Assembly (NCBI RefSeq): GCF_963678635.1
Contig: NC_087063.1
Location: forward strand, 45,176,101 to 45,240,100
Length of the DNA stretch: 64,000 nucleotides
Reading direction: 5' to 3'
Source of the DNA: Symsagittifera roscoffensis
Lineage: Eukaryota; Xenacoelomorpha; Acoela; Convolutidae
The position numbers and the translations under genes are program-made. Below are positions 1 through 10,146 of this stretch, piece by piece. The stretch's first letter is position 1. Each line of letters starts with the position of its first letter. Under the pieces are notes generated by a model, which made no database searches, had not been told where the DNA came from, and worked only from the letters and a program-made list of their open reading frames with translations.

Positions 1-783
1 CCTTCCTGTCTTATCTCCACATGTTCCAGTCCGTAAGGTGCCCGGTATTTTCTCGTGGCAAACTTCATTTCGTCTTTTAGTGCAATGTGTCCTTCTTCCA
101 CAATCATCCTGCCATCGTCCCACACCGGCAACATGTTCTCCAAACCCGCCCGCTCAAGGTTTCTCAAGATCTCTCACATCTCGAATTTGGGGGGCAATGA
201 GCCTCTCATCTTCTTTGCTTGAGTCGTCCAAGAGTTTATTTTATATCACAGGTGTGAAAATAGACCGCTGCAGTGTAGCCGATGAATAGGGGATCCCAGC
301 CATCGGTGAATTCCCTTTGCTGCCTCTCCGCCGCTGCTCTCGCAAACAGGGATGGGACCACCAGGGATTTGTTCATTCCCAGGGTCATTCTCCCGACCGT
401 TGGGAACTCGGGAATAGTTGTTGGCAAGATTTCCTTCTCCAGTATTGCCTCTAACTCCCTTTTCACCAACTCGAAGCTCTTCTTCCACGCGGGAATCCTC
501 AAGATATCTTGTCCACTCGCCATCAGGGGTTCAGGTTCCAGAACTTGGGATAAGTTTCGATGGGGCCTTCACGTTTCCCTCCCATCCTGCACTGCAGCTG
601 CCCTCGGAAACTGTATGCCATCAACTCTGGATCCTTCACTTTCCCGAAGAGTACCGTCTTACTCATTTGCGCCCTCAGCACCTCTTGCTGACACCAGTTG
701 AGCGCCGTCCCATCCAGCACACTTATGAGGCTCAAGTGTGTCACGGAGTTGCGGTAAGCCGTCACTAGAGGATCTGGAAACGG
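1..783 (-). pseudogene. Broken C-terminal continuation of the accessory protein, partial at window edge
   Basis: Downstream of the TAG stop at 784 the same frame stays open to about 523. Coding-like sequence then continues in a second frame (523-236), a third (about 232-155) and a fourth (about 160-1), running off the window. Each piece has ordinary amino-acid composition and no low complexity, so I read this as one protein tail interrupted by one nonsense change and three frameshifts. I recognise no domain. It matters because it shows the accessory protein is longer than the 828-codon frame suggests and that its end lies outside the window. Confidence 0.55.
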
Positions 784-3270
784 CTATGTTACAGCCGGTC
801 CATAAATGCAGGTTACGACCTCCTCCAGCCCCCGGATTATCCCCATTGGGTCCGATTTCATCGCCAGGCACAGGTCTGTCAACAGAGGCATGCCACCATT
901 CACTTTCCTCCATTCATCTTTCGTCTTCGGATTCTTTTCCTCACCAGTCATATGTCGATTCTGCATCAGGAGGTACTCCACTAGCAGCGTCTTTAGCCCC
1001 GCAGCACATTTATATGAGTAGGTGTCAATGCTCGAGTGGGTTTTCCCCATCGACAGGGGCTCCCCATATTTCGTTAGTCGATGAAATGACACCAGTTCAG
1101 CATGGGTCAGGAGCACCAGTGCCAGATACCCGTCAATCCGGAGTGTTTCCACACCCCGACTGAACATATACGCTGGACCCATATTGAATAGGTACCTCGC
1201 GTAAACTAGGTACAGTGCCAACAACAGGGTGATGGGCATGCTCAGTATTTCTAATACAAAGGCTCCAAAAATGGTCTCCTTTGCGCCAAACACTCCAGCC
1301 ATGAACTCCTTCCCCCAACAAGGACTCAAGAACTTGAGAATCTCGTGATCTCTTCTCGTCTTCAGCTCGCCCTTTGCGTGCTCCCTCCAGAATCCTCCGG
1401 TTGTGACCTCGTTTGCAGCTGTGACGAACCTGGTCACCGTCATCTCCCTACTCTCGGCCACTTCCAACTGCTCTTCAAGAAAACTCCAGATTTGCTTCAC
1501 AAGAGGTGGGGCATTCTCCTTTGTCTTCTCTGGGGCGTTTTCCAGCCTTGGTGTCAGGAACGGCCACCTGCCTCTCTCTTGCGTCAGTCGATACATCATC
1601 GAATCCAGTTGCTTCTCTGTTGCAGCCACATTCTTTCTTTCATTACTTGGTCCCCTCGACTTACTGGTGGAGCTCGTGATAGTCAAGTCCATGCTTCGAA
1701 ACCACAAGCTGGCCGTCAAGTGATTTATTATTGGGTGGTCGTCCCCTATAGCCGGACTGAACTTGAGTTGTCTGGCGAAGTTCGATATCTCTAGCAAGAG
1801 GACCTCGTCCAATACAATGAGGATATCTGCTAACTCATAGAAGCCCATCAACGCGTGGGACACATCCGCCCACGCTGCCGCCAGTTCTGACTTGCGAAGC
1901 CTCAAGTTCGTCGGTTCCAACTCTCGATTGGGAGCTGCCATCAGGATCCGCCATGTATTCCCCTCGGCTATTAAGATCAAAACCGCATACACAAACTGCA
2001 GAGCGGGAGGCATGCTCGCGTATCCGGGGGATGTCGTGAACACCACTCTTGTCTTAGATCCAAATCGTGAGGTGACGTTCTCCTGCATCTCATGCATTGC
2101 CGCAAATAACGTCTGGATAGCTTCCCAGATTCTCTTCGGCGCCGGCTCATCGCCCTTGAGATGCTCAAGAAACCCAGTCGCATGCAGGTGGTCATTCATT
2201 CCCGCAAACAGTAGTAGCTCGGGCTCGCAAGGCATCTCCGATTTTATCGCGACCACCAGAGTTAACATTTGGTTCAACTCAGCCCCTGGCAGCGAGTATA
2301 TCAAAGTCTCCGGCCAGAACAACTTGGGAGACGTTCCCTCGAAGTCCGATCCCGCTACGATGATCACCCTCGCGGCAGCTGGGTCTGCTCTGTCGTAAAC
2401 TGCCAAGGTCTTGGCCAATTGGGCGTTCCCGCAGGGTTTCCCGTATCTAGGGTCGTCCGCCAATCTCGTATCTTCATAAGCGGCGTCTGGCAGTTCCATT
2501 TCTCTTGGATCCAATAGTTTGTCCACCACCCTCAACTGCGCTGGAGTTGCCAACCTGATTCTGGCTATGCTCGTTCGATGCTTAGGGGGCTCCACTATGA
2601 GTCCCGGACTCCCCAGCAACTTGAGAGGTCTGTAATTGATAGGTCCCATGACTGATCTTGTGGGAATCCCAGTCATATCCGCTGTCTCCATTATTCTCGC
2701 TCTTGAGAAATGCGTCTCGTGAGCCTTCAACCAGTCCACGCACTGGTGTCTACTTAAGTCCTCATGTGACACGCGCTCGAGGCCCAGAGCTTCCGCCACT
2801 TCTTGTCTGCATTCCAGGTCTTCCGAATCCAGCTCTTTTACTTTCTCCAGATATCTAGACCGGCTTGTCCTCGCCGTTCTCTCCACCCTCTTGCTCTCCA
2901 CCACTACCACCGAGGACACTACCGAACTCTGGGGTGTTGATGACGTTGCTTCCTCGGCCTCCATCGGTGCGGCACCTGGTAATCTGGTCTGGCTATTTCT
3001 CGAGCTGTCTCTAGAATCGGCCCTTGCCCCCAGGCGACTGGATAGTGTACTTGAGGCGAGGAAAGGTGGATTTGGAGGTGGTCCGAATGTGAAATGGGCC
3101 GTCTCCAGCAATTCTGCCTCCAACGCGCTTATGTGCCTTTGGAAAACGTCATTCAACCATTCCACTCCCCTAGGTCTGTCAAAAATTGATTCCGTCTGAG
3201 GATGCATCGTCGGGGAAGACAGCTCGCTCCATCTGCTCGGCCACATCCAGCAATCCAACGGGAAGAACAC
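784..3270 (-). CDS. Retroelement accessory protein: second SGNH-hydrolase-like domain, putative membrane segment
   Basis: This 828-codon frame is the largest intact piece of the accessory region. Its first 28 or so residues are probably out-of-frame read-in, because the preceding frame (3478-3179) matches better up to about 3182. Residues 60-140 are Pro/Ser-rich and low complexity. Residues 300-495 look like a divergent SGNH fold: a hydrophobic strand then AGSDF (306-310, a GDS-like turn with Ser and Asp swapped), a Gly at 329, FAGMND (355-360, the GxND block) and a D-x-x-H at 469-472. Residues 668-695 form a hydrophobic stretch long enough to span a membrane, although no signal peptide is visible. 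A TAG stop ends the frame, but the same frame continues after it. The role is unknown: esterase, a dead fold used for binding, and an env-like function are all open. The fold call rests on motif spacing alone. Confidence 0.6.
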   Translation of the reverse strand: MFFPLDCWMWPSRWSELSSPTMHPQTESIFDRPRGVEWLNDVFQRHISALEAELLETAHFTFGPPPNPPFLASSTLSSRLGARADSRDSSRNSQTRLPGAAPMEAEEATSSTPQSSVVSSVVVVESKRVERTARTSRSRYLEKVKELDSEDLECRQEVAEALGLERVSHEDLSRHQCVDWLKAHETHFSRARIMETADMTGIPTRSVMGPINYRPLKLLGSPGLIVEPPKHRTSIARIRLATPAQLRVVDKLLDPREMELPDAAYEDTRLADDPRYGKPCGNAQLAKTLAVYDRADPAAARVIIVAGSDFEGTSPKLFWPETLIYSLPGAELNQMLTLVVAIKSEMPCEPELLLFAGMNDHLHATGFLEHLKGDEPAPKRIWEAIQTLFAAMHEMQENVTSRFGSKTRVVFTTSPGYASMPPALQFVYAVLILIAEGNTWRILMAAPNRELEPTNLRLRKSELAAAWADVSHALMGFYELADILIVLDEVLLLEISNFARQLKFSPAIGDDHPIINHLTASLWFRSMDLTITSSTSKSRGPSNERKNVAATEKQLDSMMYRLTQERGRWPFLTPRLENAPEKTKENAPPLVKQIWSFLEEQLEVAESREMTVTRFVTAANEVTTGGFWREHAKGELKTRRDHEILKFLSPCWGKEFMAGVFGAKETIFGAFVLEILSMPITLLLALYLVYARYLFNMGPAYMFSRGVETLRIDGYLALVLLTHAELVSFHRLTKYGEPLSMGKTHSSIDTYSYKCAAGLKTLLVEYLLMQNRHMTGEEKNPKTKDEWRKVNGGMPLLTDLCLAMKSDPMGIIRGLEEVVTCIYGPAVT

Positions 3271-3478
3271 TCCTTTGATGTATTTGCCTGATTACTTCGT
3301 TCAGGTTTCGTACCTTCGTATTCATTTCCATCGCGTGTTGGTCAGCCTTCATATTGTAGGGAACGGTACACACTGTGAGTATGGCAGGATCCATTTGAAT
3401 CCGCAACTCCTCAAGGATGCAGCTCAGCTTGTCATGTAGCCTCATAACCTTCCTTGACTCCCCCCCTGGACATGTCAT
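3179..3478 (-). pseudogene. Accessory protein fragment: end of first SGNH-like domain
   Basis: This 99-codon frame carries the sequence between the GxND block of the first SGNH-like domain and its expected C-terminal catalytic block. It ends in DGINF. The family block at this place is normally D-x-x-H, so the catalytic histidine appears to be asparagine here. The upstream frame enters near a run of seven C (3460-3466, + strand) and the downstream frame leaves near a run of five A (3181-3185), so both junctions sit at homopolymers. Its start codon is not meaningful; it is an internal piece of the larger protein. Confidence 0.55.
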
Positions 3479-4181
3479 TAGTCCCGATCATTAGAGTCAC
3501 CGTGTATACTCTTGCCATCCCTAGCATCTCAAGTGATGCCAATATCTGTGGCATCGCAGCTCCAGCGAAACTCAAGATCCCAGTCTGCCAATGCGATTGA
3601 ATCCGGGTCAGCTCCCGCAGCAGGCTGTCCCCTATGATTAGGTGGACCGCACCCTCTGGTACACGTGGCAGCGTGTGGTATTCGACCCAAGCCGCGTCAT
3701 GGAAGCAATCCCTCCTGACTCTTTGTGCTGTGCTCCAATCCATGCGATTGTGCCTGTGGTACCTGCCCTCCGTGTTCTTCTTGTAACTTGAGATTACCAC
3801 ACTCCTGATCGGTTGCTCCCTCCAAGTCGAGGGTAGCTCCACTCTTGCTGGACTCTCACGATTTCTTAGTTGTAGTCTCTCGTTCAATTCTTTCAGACGT
3901 GACGAGCTGCCGCTCACCTGACTGCTGCTCGGGGTTGAACTCGGAGTATACCCCGGCAGTGCGACGTCCATCAATGGGCGTATCGGTTGTGTCTCTAGGC
4001 CACGCAGGGAGGACGTTGACTCAGTCGGTATCCATACCTCCAACCCCTCTTTCATATGTTCCTGAGCCGCGCGGTCAAGGTTAAACCGTCCCTTCGATCT
4101 GGGAGCTTCATCCACCTCCATACGTGACTCTGGTCTTGAACCGGCGGCCATTCGCTCCTTGAGCCTGGCTCCCTTTTGCAT
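3432..4181 (-). pseudogene. Accessory protein fragment: first SGNH/GDSL-hydrolase-like domain
   Basis: This 249-codon frame starts with a charged, Ser/Pro-rich linker (residues 1-120) and then enters a domain with the SGNH block order: a hydrophobic strand followed by GDSL (184-187), a conserved Gly (207) in a small-residue turn, and GTND (233-236). SGNH/GDSL proteins are mostly esterases and lipases, with the nucleophile in GDS and the oxyanion hole built by the Gly and the Asn of GxND. Esterase domains of this fold are known in ORF1 of CR1-like LINEs, so one in a mobile element has precedent, but in a different element class. The frame breaks just after GTND at a homopolymer and the domain continues in the 3478-3179 frame. 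Confidence 0.65.
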
Positions 4182-4579
4182 CTCGAGATCGCGCTGTCGC
4201 TGCTGGATTCGCTCAAGTTCCGCTTCAGCTGTTCACAATTCGCGGCATTCTCTCGCACCCTTTGTTCTTGCTGGTGCTCGGCCTTCAGCATATCAAGTTC
4301 CCTCCGCGCTCGGTCCTTTTCGATGACCGCCTGATCTCTCTCCAGATTCGCCTGATCTCTCTCGAGCTTCGCTTGATCCCGGTCGAGGTTCGCCTTGTTC
4401 CTCTCCCTCTGTGTCCTCTCAAGTTCTCTTTTCAGACTACTGAGGTCCGGATACGCCTCTTCCGTTTGTCGCACTCGCGTCATAGATGGTGTCTTACTCG
4501 TGCTCTGGCCCGCTGATCTTGCTGATGGTCTTATTGGTAGTAGGAACTCCCCTGCGCCATACTCGGTGTTATTGCTCAA
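4052..4579 (-). pseudogene. Accessory protein fragment: coiled coil
   Basis: Residues 46-125 of this 175-codon frame are a long charged helix made of repeated LERDQA-like units with leucines or alanines at heptad spacing, typical of a coiled coil and therefore of oligomerisation. The last 40 or so residues are likely out of frame, because from about 4225 the neighbouring frame keeps the same helix-like composition and runs into the SGNH-containing piece. An oligomerising N-terminus before a globular domain resembles ORF1-type or gag-like proteins of retroelements in general layout only. Confidence 0.5.
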
Positions 4580-4892
4580 GCGCCAAGTCGAATCCCCTCA
4601 CTCCTCCAACCACATTCCAGGACAGCCATCTGGTCTGCTCTTGGTTGGATATTCCATCAGTGCTGTAGCCGACCATTAGAACCGCTTCTGTTGCAGACTC
4701 CCGGCATTCTCCCTGCTCTTCCAATTGGAGGATGGCGTTCAGCATCACCGCCATTCTCTCATCCACTTGGGTGTAATCGAGATCCCTCAGGCGTCTGTAT
4801 AGCTCATCAAGCGTGGGCCTCTTCAGAGCCGCGTGCATGGACTTCCAAAATCGATCTGCCGTTTTTTCTGGATGATCTTGCGCACGTACCAA
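4569..4892 (-). pseudogene. Accessory protein fragment: N-terminal piece, unrecognised
   Basis: This 107-codon frame has ordinary globular composition (DELYRRLRDL-type helical segments). Its coding-like part ends near 4575, where the frame shifts into the coiled-coil piece. It begins directly at the 19-bp tandem array (4890-5013), and no convincing ATG precedes it, so the real start of the accessory protein is unknown. It could be made from a subgenomic or spliced RNA or by readthrough from pol; the sequence does not decide. Confidence 0.4.
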
Positions 4893-5013
4893 CTTGAGAT
4901 TTACCGTACCACTTGAGATTTACCGTACCACTTGAGAATTACCGTACCACTTGAGAATTACCGTACCACTTGAGAATTACCGTACGACTTGAGAATTAGC
5001 GTACCAACTTGAG
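4890..5013. repeat. 19-bp tandem array carrying the CTTGAG hexamer
   Basis: About six head-to-tail copies of a 19-bp unit (CTTGAGAATTACCGTACCA, some with GAGATT for GAGAAT), degenerating at the right end. Every unit contains CTTGAG, the hexamer that is over-represented throughout the retroelement. The array separates the pol tail from the accessory block, where an internal promoter, insulator or other protein-binding cluster could sit. That role is inference. Confidence 0.9.
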
Positions 5014-5244
5014 TGCTTGAGAATTAACTTCTTCAAGTGTTGTTTGACTGTGGGTTCGTTCAAGACCTTTTTCTTTCAGTTGAGTATAGTTGGGTGGTCA
5101 ATTTGACTTTACCAAATCAATCTGAAAATAAAACCTGATCTTTAAACTAAAATAATTCAATTGGAAGTTTTCTAAGAGCATGCAGATTCATTTATGTTTT
5201 AGCACCATCAATCATTTAAAATTTAATTGTCATGCCAATCACTT
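5014..5244. other. AT-rich non-coding spacer between pol tail and accessory block
   Basis: No coding-like frame on either strand; it is clearly more AT-rich than the blocks on both sides. I found no LTR match to the region right of 13 kb, so I cannot call it an LTR. Confidence 0.5.
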
Positions 5245-5826
5245 TTAAGATCCTTTTACCTGTTCCATACCCCAACACCTAACTTGAGATCCCTTTATGC
5301 CCAACTCAAGACCCCCATGTACCTGACTTAGGCGATACTCAGGAAGTATTTCTTGTGCAGATGTACCACTATCTGGTGGAATCTCGAGCGGCCTGTCTGT
5401 TGCTGTCCAGCCGAATAGGGGATCCTCAGTTTTCATTTGCTTTCCCGCTGATACGTCAATTTGTTGTATGCTTTGTCTTTCGCCGCTTCCGATCTTGACA
5501 TCGCGCATCCATTCTAATATCCTCAAGTTCGTATTCTTCCTCCTCTCTACCTCGCTCTGTTCCAAATCTGTCTCCCGTTCTGGTGTCGAGTAGTCTTCCA
5601 GCGGGTAGTGTTCATTATCATTGATAATTTGCCATTCATCATCGGCTGCCAGTTCGCCCACTCTTAGTAGCTCTTTGCTTAGGTCATCGGGCTGTATCTT
5701 ATCAATCAGGAAATCATCTCCGACCTGTTGTACCCCATGCCTGTCCGTTTGCGATTGCCACTCCTTGTCCCCGCTGGTATTGGTAAGTCTCGCCCTGCTC
5801 CGGATCGTTCCAGTCTTCTTCCACAA
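5245..5826 (-). pseudogene. Pol C-terminal charged tail
   Basis: A 193-codon frame that continues the pol reading frame after a shift near 5780. It is acidic and hydrophilic, rich in Asp, Glu and Gln, with no domain that I recognise. Such variable tails follow the integrase chromatin- and DNA-binding C-terminus in many Ty3/gypsy elements. The first 20 or so residues are probably out of frame. Confidence 0.5.
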
Positions 5827-6223
5827 AGGATTCCGCCTCAGAGTCCGCTTCTATCTTTTTATTGTCATCCAAACTCAAGTTCTCGTTGCCATCATTTTTC
5901 TCTCTGTTGCCTCTTTCGTTCACTTCACACGCTGGCTCCACCAGTAGGTACTCTAGTCCCTCCATGTCCTGTGGTATACACCAGTCCTCTGGGGATGGGA
6001 CGTGAGGCTTCAGATTTTCATAATGTGCTGCTCGCCCCGTACTCAAGCGGTAGAACCGTCCTTGTTGATGTACTTCCGTTATCATGAATTGTCCTCTCCA
6101 TTTCTTAAGTAGTTTCTTTGTCCCTTTGGGCGGTATGACATTCTGGAAGATCCACACGTACTGGCCCACTTCATATGGCTTCGCCTGTAATATCTTTTCA
6201 TCATATTTCTTGCGCTGTCTCAT
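5714..6223 (-). pseudogene. Integrase C-terminal domain
   Basis: Residues 1-70 of this 170-codon frame match the Ty3/gypsy integrase C-terminal layout: a basic helix ending in KYDEK, then VGQYVWI, KKWRGQFMITEV and a short beta-type stretch ending in HYENLKPH. This domain helps bind DNA during integration. An acidic tail follows. The catalytic core upstream is in the same frame but is separated by a TAG at 6266-6268, so the two pieces were one protein. The frame shifts at about 5780 into the next piece. Confidence 0.75.
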
Positions 6224-6265
6224 TTGTGCTTGCGCAGTGTTCCTCCTGCAGAGCTCGTTTAGTTC

Positions 6266-6937
6266 CTACGGTCTCCTGATCGCTTCTTTCACGTAAGCTT
6301 GAGGCGACCTCCTCTTCCCTTTGTATTCCGGGTAAAAGAATGTCAGGGGCATTGCTCTATTCCTGCACGTCAACATCATGAAAGAACTGATGCCCGTTGT
6401 TGAGTGTTGCGTACTGTTGTAGGCCCCTACGACTTGCGGCAGATATTTATCCCATTCCGTCATGTATCTTGAGCAGTATACCCGCAACATATTCACCAAC
6501 GTTCTATTCTGTCTCTCTACCAGCCCGTTGGTCTGAGGATGGTAGGTTGTCGAGTGTGCTTGCGCAATGTGTGACCTCTTCATCAATTCTTTTGTCAAGT
6601 CCCCCACAAAGGCTTTGCCGTTGTCTGACTGAAAAGTCATTGGACAACCATATCGTGATACCCAATGCGTTATCAGGTGGTCACAAGTCTCCTCTGCTGA
6701 GTTTGTCTGACACGGAACTGCTTCTGCCAACTTTGTGAAGTGATATATTATAACCAGTATCTGGTTATATCCCGAATCCGTCATGCAGATCTTTCGTTGG
6801 TCTATCTGCACCACCTCGTTAAACTCCGAGCTCTCAACGGACTTGAGTGGGAACTTCATCTTCCTTGGTCTTTTACCTGCAGGCATGCCAGGCATGCATT
6901 CACCCATCTCTCGCAAGCTTTCCTCAATCCTGTCCAA
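6266..6937 (-). pseudogene. Integrase catalytic core (DDE)
   Basis: This 223-codon frame holds an rve-type catalytic core with all three acidic residues: D46 in QIDQ, D105 in QSDNG and E141 in LVERQ, with 35 residues between the second and third as expected for D,D-35-E integrases. YHPQTNGLVERQN is the usual Ty3/gypsy signature. The core inserts the cDNA into host DNA. It overlaps the HHCC frame by 82 bases in another frame and ends at an in-frame TAG (6266-6268). The active site is intact although the gene is broken. Confidence 0.85.
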
Positions 6938-7395
6938 TCAAACCTGTGAAGTAATCTCTGTTGCACTTTGTCTATCCCCTGGTGTCCCATCTGATCGTGC
7001 GATCTGAATAACACCTCCGTCTGATACAATTGTGGTAATATGATGAGGTTGTGCTTGTGTAATATCTTCTCCTCATCTTTTCTCTTGCACGCTACCACCC
7101 CGTCAGCTGTGTGATAGAGTAAATCTTTCTTTTCTTTGTAGAACTGGCTCAAAATCTTGTAGCTGTCTTCTTCGAGTTCCCCATTCTCCTTGGACACCGT
7201 CCGGATCCATTTGAAGAGGTTACTTGTCATCTTGTCATTCTTTTGGGCTCTTATCAGGTCCGACAGCCTATATCTCGCTTTGACATGTTCCTTTAGTGTC
7301 ATGATCTGTCCATTCATTTCCCCATGGTTGTGGATGTCATCATTCAGCTTCAAGTATATTATCCTCTTCACGATCTTCATATCATCTTCTGGCAC
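6856..7395 (-). pseudogene. Integrase N-terminal HHCC zinc-binding domain
   Basis: Near the end of this 179-codon frame are H133, H138, C168 and C171 (H-X4-H-X29-C-X2-C), the zinc-binding module that precedes the integrase core in retroviruses and LTR retroelements. The first 110 residues are a charged linker after RNase H. The frame change into the catalytic core lies between 6856 and 6937. Confidence 0.8.
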
Positions 7396-8192
7396 CAGAT
7401 TTGTTCTGACATTTGAGTTGCATGATGTTCCCTGAATGGTTTCCTCAATACCGCAATTTTCTCAAGTTCTTCACCTCCTTGTACTTCTTGTTCATCCGAG
7501 TTGTGCGTTCCTGAGGAGGGATCTGTTTGTAGCTCCCTGTCGCGGTGTCTCATCTTCTCCTCTGCCAGTATCATGCATAGACTATCCTGATCATCGCTGC
7601 TCTTTTCCGAATCTTCATCCCATTCTTCACACTCCCCGGACAATTTCTCTTCTCCGGTTTCTTCCTCTACCGTGGACGTGGACCACTCCCCGGACTCTTG
7701 ACCTAGTCCCAGGTGTTCAGCTTCTTCCTTAAACGCCACTTTCTTCTTCCTAACCTGAGTCCGCTCAAGTATGTTATCAGGGATTTTGTCAACCAGTGAT
7801 CGCACGACTTCTTTGCAATCAGTACCACTTCCTCTTGGAGAGTCTACATTGCCAACTGTCTCACTCCTTCGCAGTATCGTGACTTCCGATTCCTCCCTAC
7901 TCTTTCCTACGTTCACGGGTTTATCATCTGCCAGTTTCTCAAGTAATCTCCACAAGTCTTCATCTACCTCAGTATCTCCCGTTTCCACCTGGTTGAGATC
8001 ATAACCTTTTGCCTTGAGCGTCTCTCTCACGATTTTTGACTTGAGCATTATCTCTATCGGTATCCCTCGTTTCTTCTTCAAGATTGTTTTCTTTTGGGGT
8101 TCTTCTGGTAATTCGGGATGATCTTCTATCGGTTTGCCTGACTTGTCTAGCCATCTCGTGAGTGGAAGACTGTCAAACGTTTCTTTGTCCAT
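7377..8192 (-). pseudogene. RNase H-integrase linker, acidic
   Basis: This 271-codon frame links the end of RNase H to the integrase. It is rich in Glu, Asp, Lys and Ser, with an especially acidic segment around residues 165-230. The same frame is open above the ATG up to a TAA at 8250-8252, and coding-like sequence continues past that stop, so the ATG here is unlikely to be a real start. Nothing catalytic is seen. Confidence 0.6.
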
Positions 8193-8341
8193 GAAGGAGA
8201 AGCCATCTTTAATCTCGGGCCTATCCGCCTCCCTCTGTTCCTGCCTCTCTTAGAACTCCGTCTTCTTACTCAAGCTATCGGCATTTTGATGTTTGTCCCT
8301 TGTTCTATGCTCAATTATCATGTTGTACCCATCCAAGCGAA

Positions 8342-9550
8342 CTATCCATCTCCCAATGTAGAGCTCTGGTCCATCGAGTACGTCTTCAGCCAACTGAGTG
8401 CCCTGTTGTCGACCCGCAGCTTAAATGGCTCACTGCCTAAGTATGCTCTGTATTTCTCGACAAAAGTAACCACCGCGAACATCTCTGCTTTCGGCGCCCC
8501 GTACTTCATTTCTGTATCACTCAAGACTTTGCTCCCGTAGGCTATTGGTCTTAAGACTGTCTTCCCGTTCCATTCTTGTTCTTGATGGAGAATTCCAGAA
8601 ATCGCGACTACCGACGCGTCCGTATCCAACACGTACATACCTTTTTCCGTTGGCATCCCTAACACCGGTGCCTCGCACAACTCTTTCTTTATTCTCTGGA
8701 ATGATTCTTCTGCTGCGTTGTTCCATGTGAACTTTTTGCCTTTGTGTCTCATTAATTGTTGCATCGGGTATACCTTGTCCGCATAGCCCTTGATGAATAC
8801 CCTGTAGTAGTTCGCAAAACCCAGGAAGCTCATCAACTGGTGTTCCGTTTTTGGCGATTTCCAAGTTAGAACTGCTTCCACTGCATCTGGATCCGGTCTG
8901 ATGCCGTGCCTGTCCACCATTCTGCCCAAGTATTTTATCGAATCCTTGAGTATCTCGCACTTTGACGGTTTACACTTTAGCCCCGACCTCTTCATACATG
9001 CAAACACCTCGTCCAGTCGCTCGATGTGGTCTTCTAGTGTGGGCGTCGCTATTACCACGTCATCCACATAGCACATTATCAGATTGCCGTACTTTTTTGT
9101 CACACCTATCAGCGCATGTGCCATCAACCGTTGAAACGTGGCTGTGGCATTACAAAGACCAAACGGCATCCGTTTCCATTGAAACAGCCCCAACTCGCAA
9201 GCGAACCCTGTCTTGTCCCTGTCTTGCTTCCTCAGCGGGACCTGCCAGAATGCCGAACCTAAATCAAGAGTTGTAAAAAATTTCGCGTCACCTAATTTCG
9301 AGAGGCACTCGTCAATCCTAGGTATGGGATAGGCATCCTTCATTGTGACGGAGTTCAGATACCGAAAGTCACAGCAAAACCTCAATTGGTCGCCTTTCTT
9401 TTTGGCCATCACTACTCCACACGCCCATGGTGACTTGGATGATTCTATCATGTCATACTCTAGTAATGTCTCTATTTCTTTCCTACATGCCTCTGATTTG
9501 TGAGGTGTCATGCGCCTCGCCCTCCCTGTGTGGTACCGCATTCTCTTCAA
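8342..9550 (-). pseudogene. Reverse transcriptase and RNase H
   Basis: This 402-codon frame is the best preserved part of pol. The RT has LDLGSAFWQV (95-104, first catalytic Asp), PFGLCNATATFQ (129-140) and YVDD (161-164, catalytic pair). The connection SFLGFANYYRVFIKGYA follows at about 241-257. RNase H begins with TDAS (D311) and has E356 and D381 as likely catalytic acids. It is a Ty3/gypsy-type enzyme; I do not assign a clade. The frame is broken just upstream (near 9520 and at a seven-A run, 9605-9611) and again near 8343, so the RNase H end lies in another frame. Confidence 0.9.
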
Positions 9551-9594
9551 GTTCTATTTCATGCTCAACAAAATTACAACACACGATGTCTGCC

Positions 9595-9900
9595 TTATGT
9601 TTCGAAAAAAACTTCCTCGTTCCGCTCTAGTACATCCCTGATGGCTTCGAGCTGTTCGTCCGTCAACTTGCCCCTTAAATATTCGATCTCCGGTAGGGCC
9701 GGTTTATCACTTTTCATTTCAGCTATTGTGGGTCGTTCTGGAAAATTTGAACAGCTCGATAGCCCATCGTCCGTCTCTGACTTAAGTGATTTCACAAGAC
9801 CTGATGAACCTTTTATTTTCTTCAATCGTCTCAAGATACAAATTTTGTCCCAATGATTGGGACAATCAACAACTTCACTTTGTTTTGAATTTTCAGTCAT
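9595..9900 (-). pseudogene. Pol segment just upstream of RT
   Basis: A 101-codon charged segment ending in LERNEEVFFET, which corresponds to the region just N-terminal to the RT fingers in Ty3/gypsy pol. It ends at a seven-A run (9605-9611), after which coding continues in another frame into RT. No catalytic motif is expected here. Confidence 0.6.
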
Positions 9901-9901
9901 T

Positions 9902-10117
9902 TCATATCAAGATGGGTATATCAAGAGTATTCAACAAGACACTGACGCAGAGACCGCTCTTGGTCATCGAGAATGATCTTCCTAAAACAGCAGCACTTTG
10001 ACTATTAGGATTCGGGACTATGCATACTTGCTTGTTGTCACTTAGTTCATTGTGATTTTTCATTCGCAAGCTTACGATTGCCGCTTCGTTCGCCTTTAGC
10101 CTCACCCTCCTACTCAA
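9902..10117 (-). pseudogene. Protease-RT linker
   Basis: A 71-codon frame, open a little further upstream to about 10150, between protease and RT. Its composition is coding-like and no domain is recognised. The frame changes at both ends (about 10150 and 9901). Neither junction sits at a long homopolymer, so not all the breaks have the same cause. Confidence 0.45.
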
Positions 10118-10146
10118 GAATACCGGTGCTTTATTTTCATTAGCTA

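Noticed and set aside
5014-5244. LTR between pol and the accessory block
   Set aside because: No matching sequence could be found right of 13 kb, and the composition and hexamer excess are the same on both sides of it.
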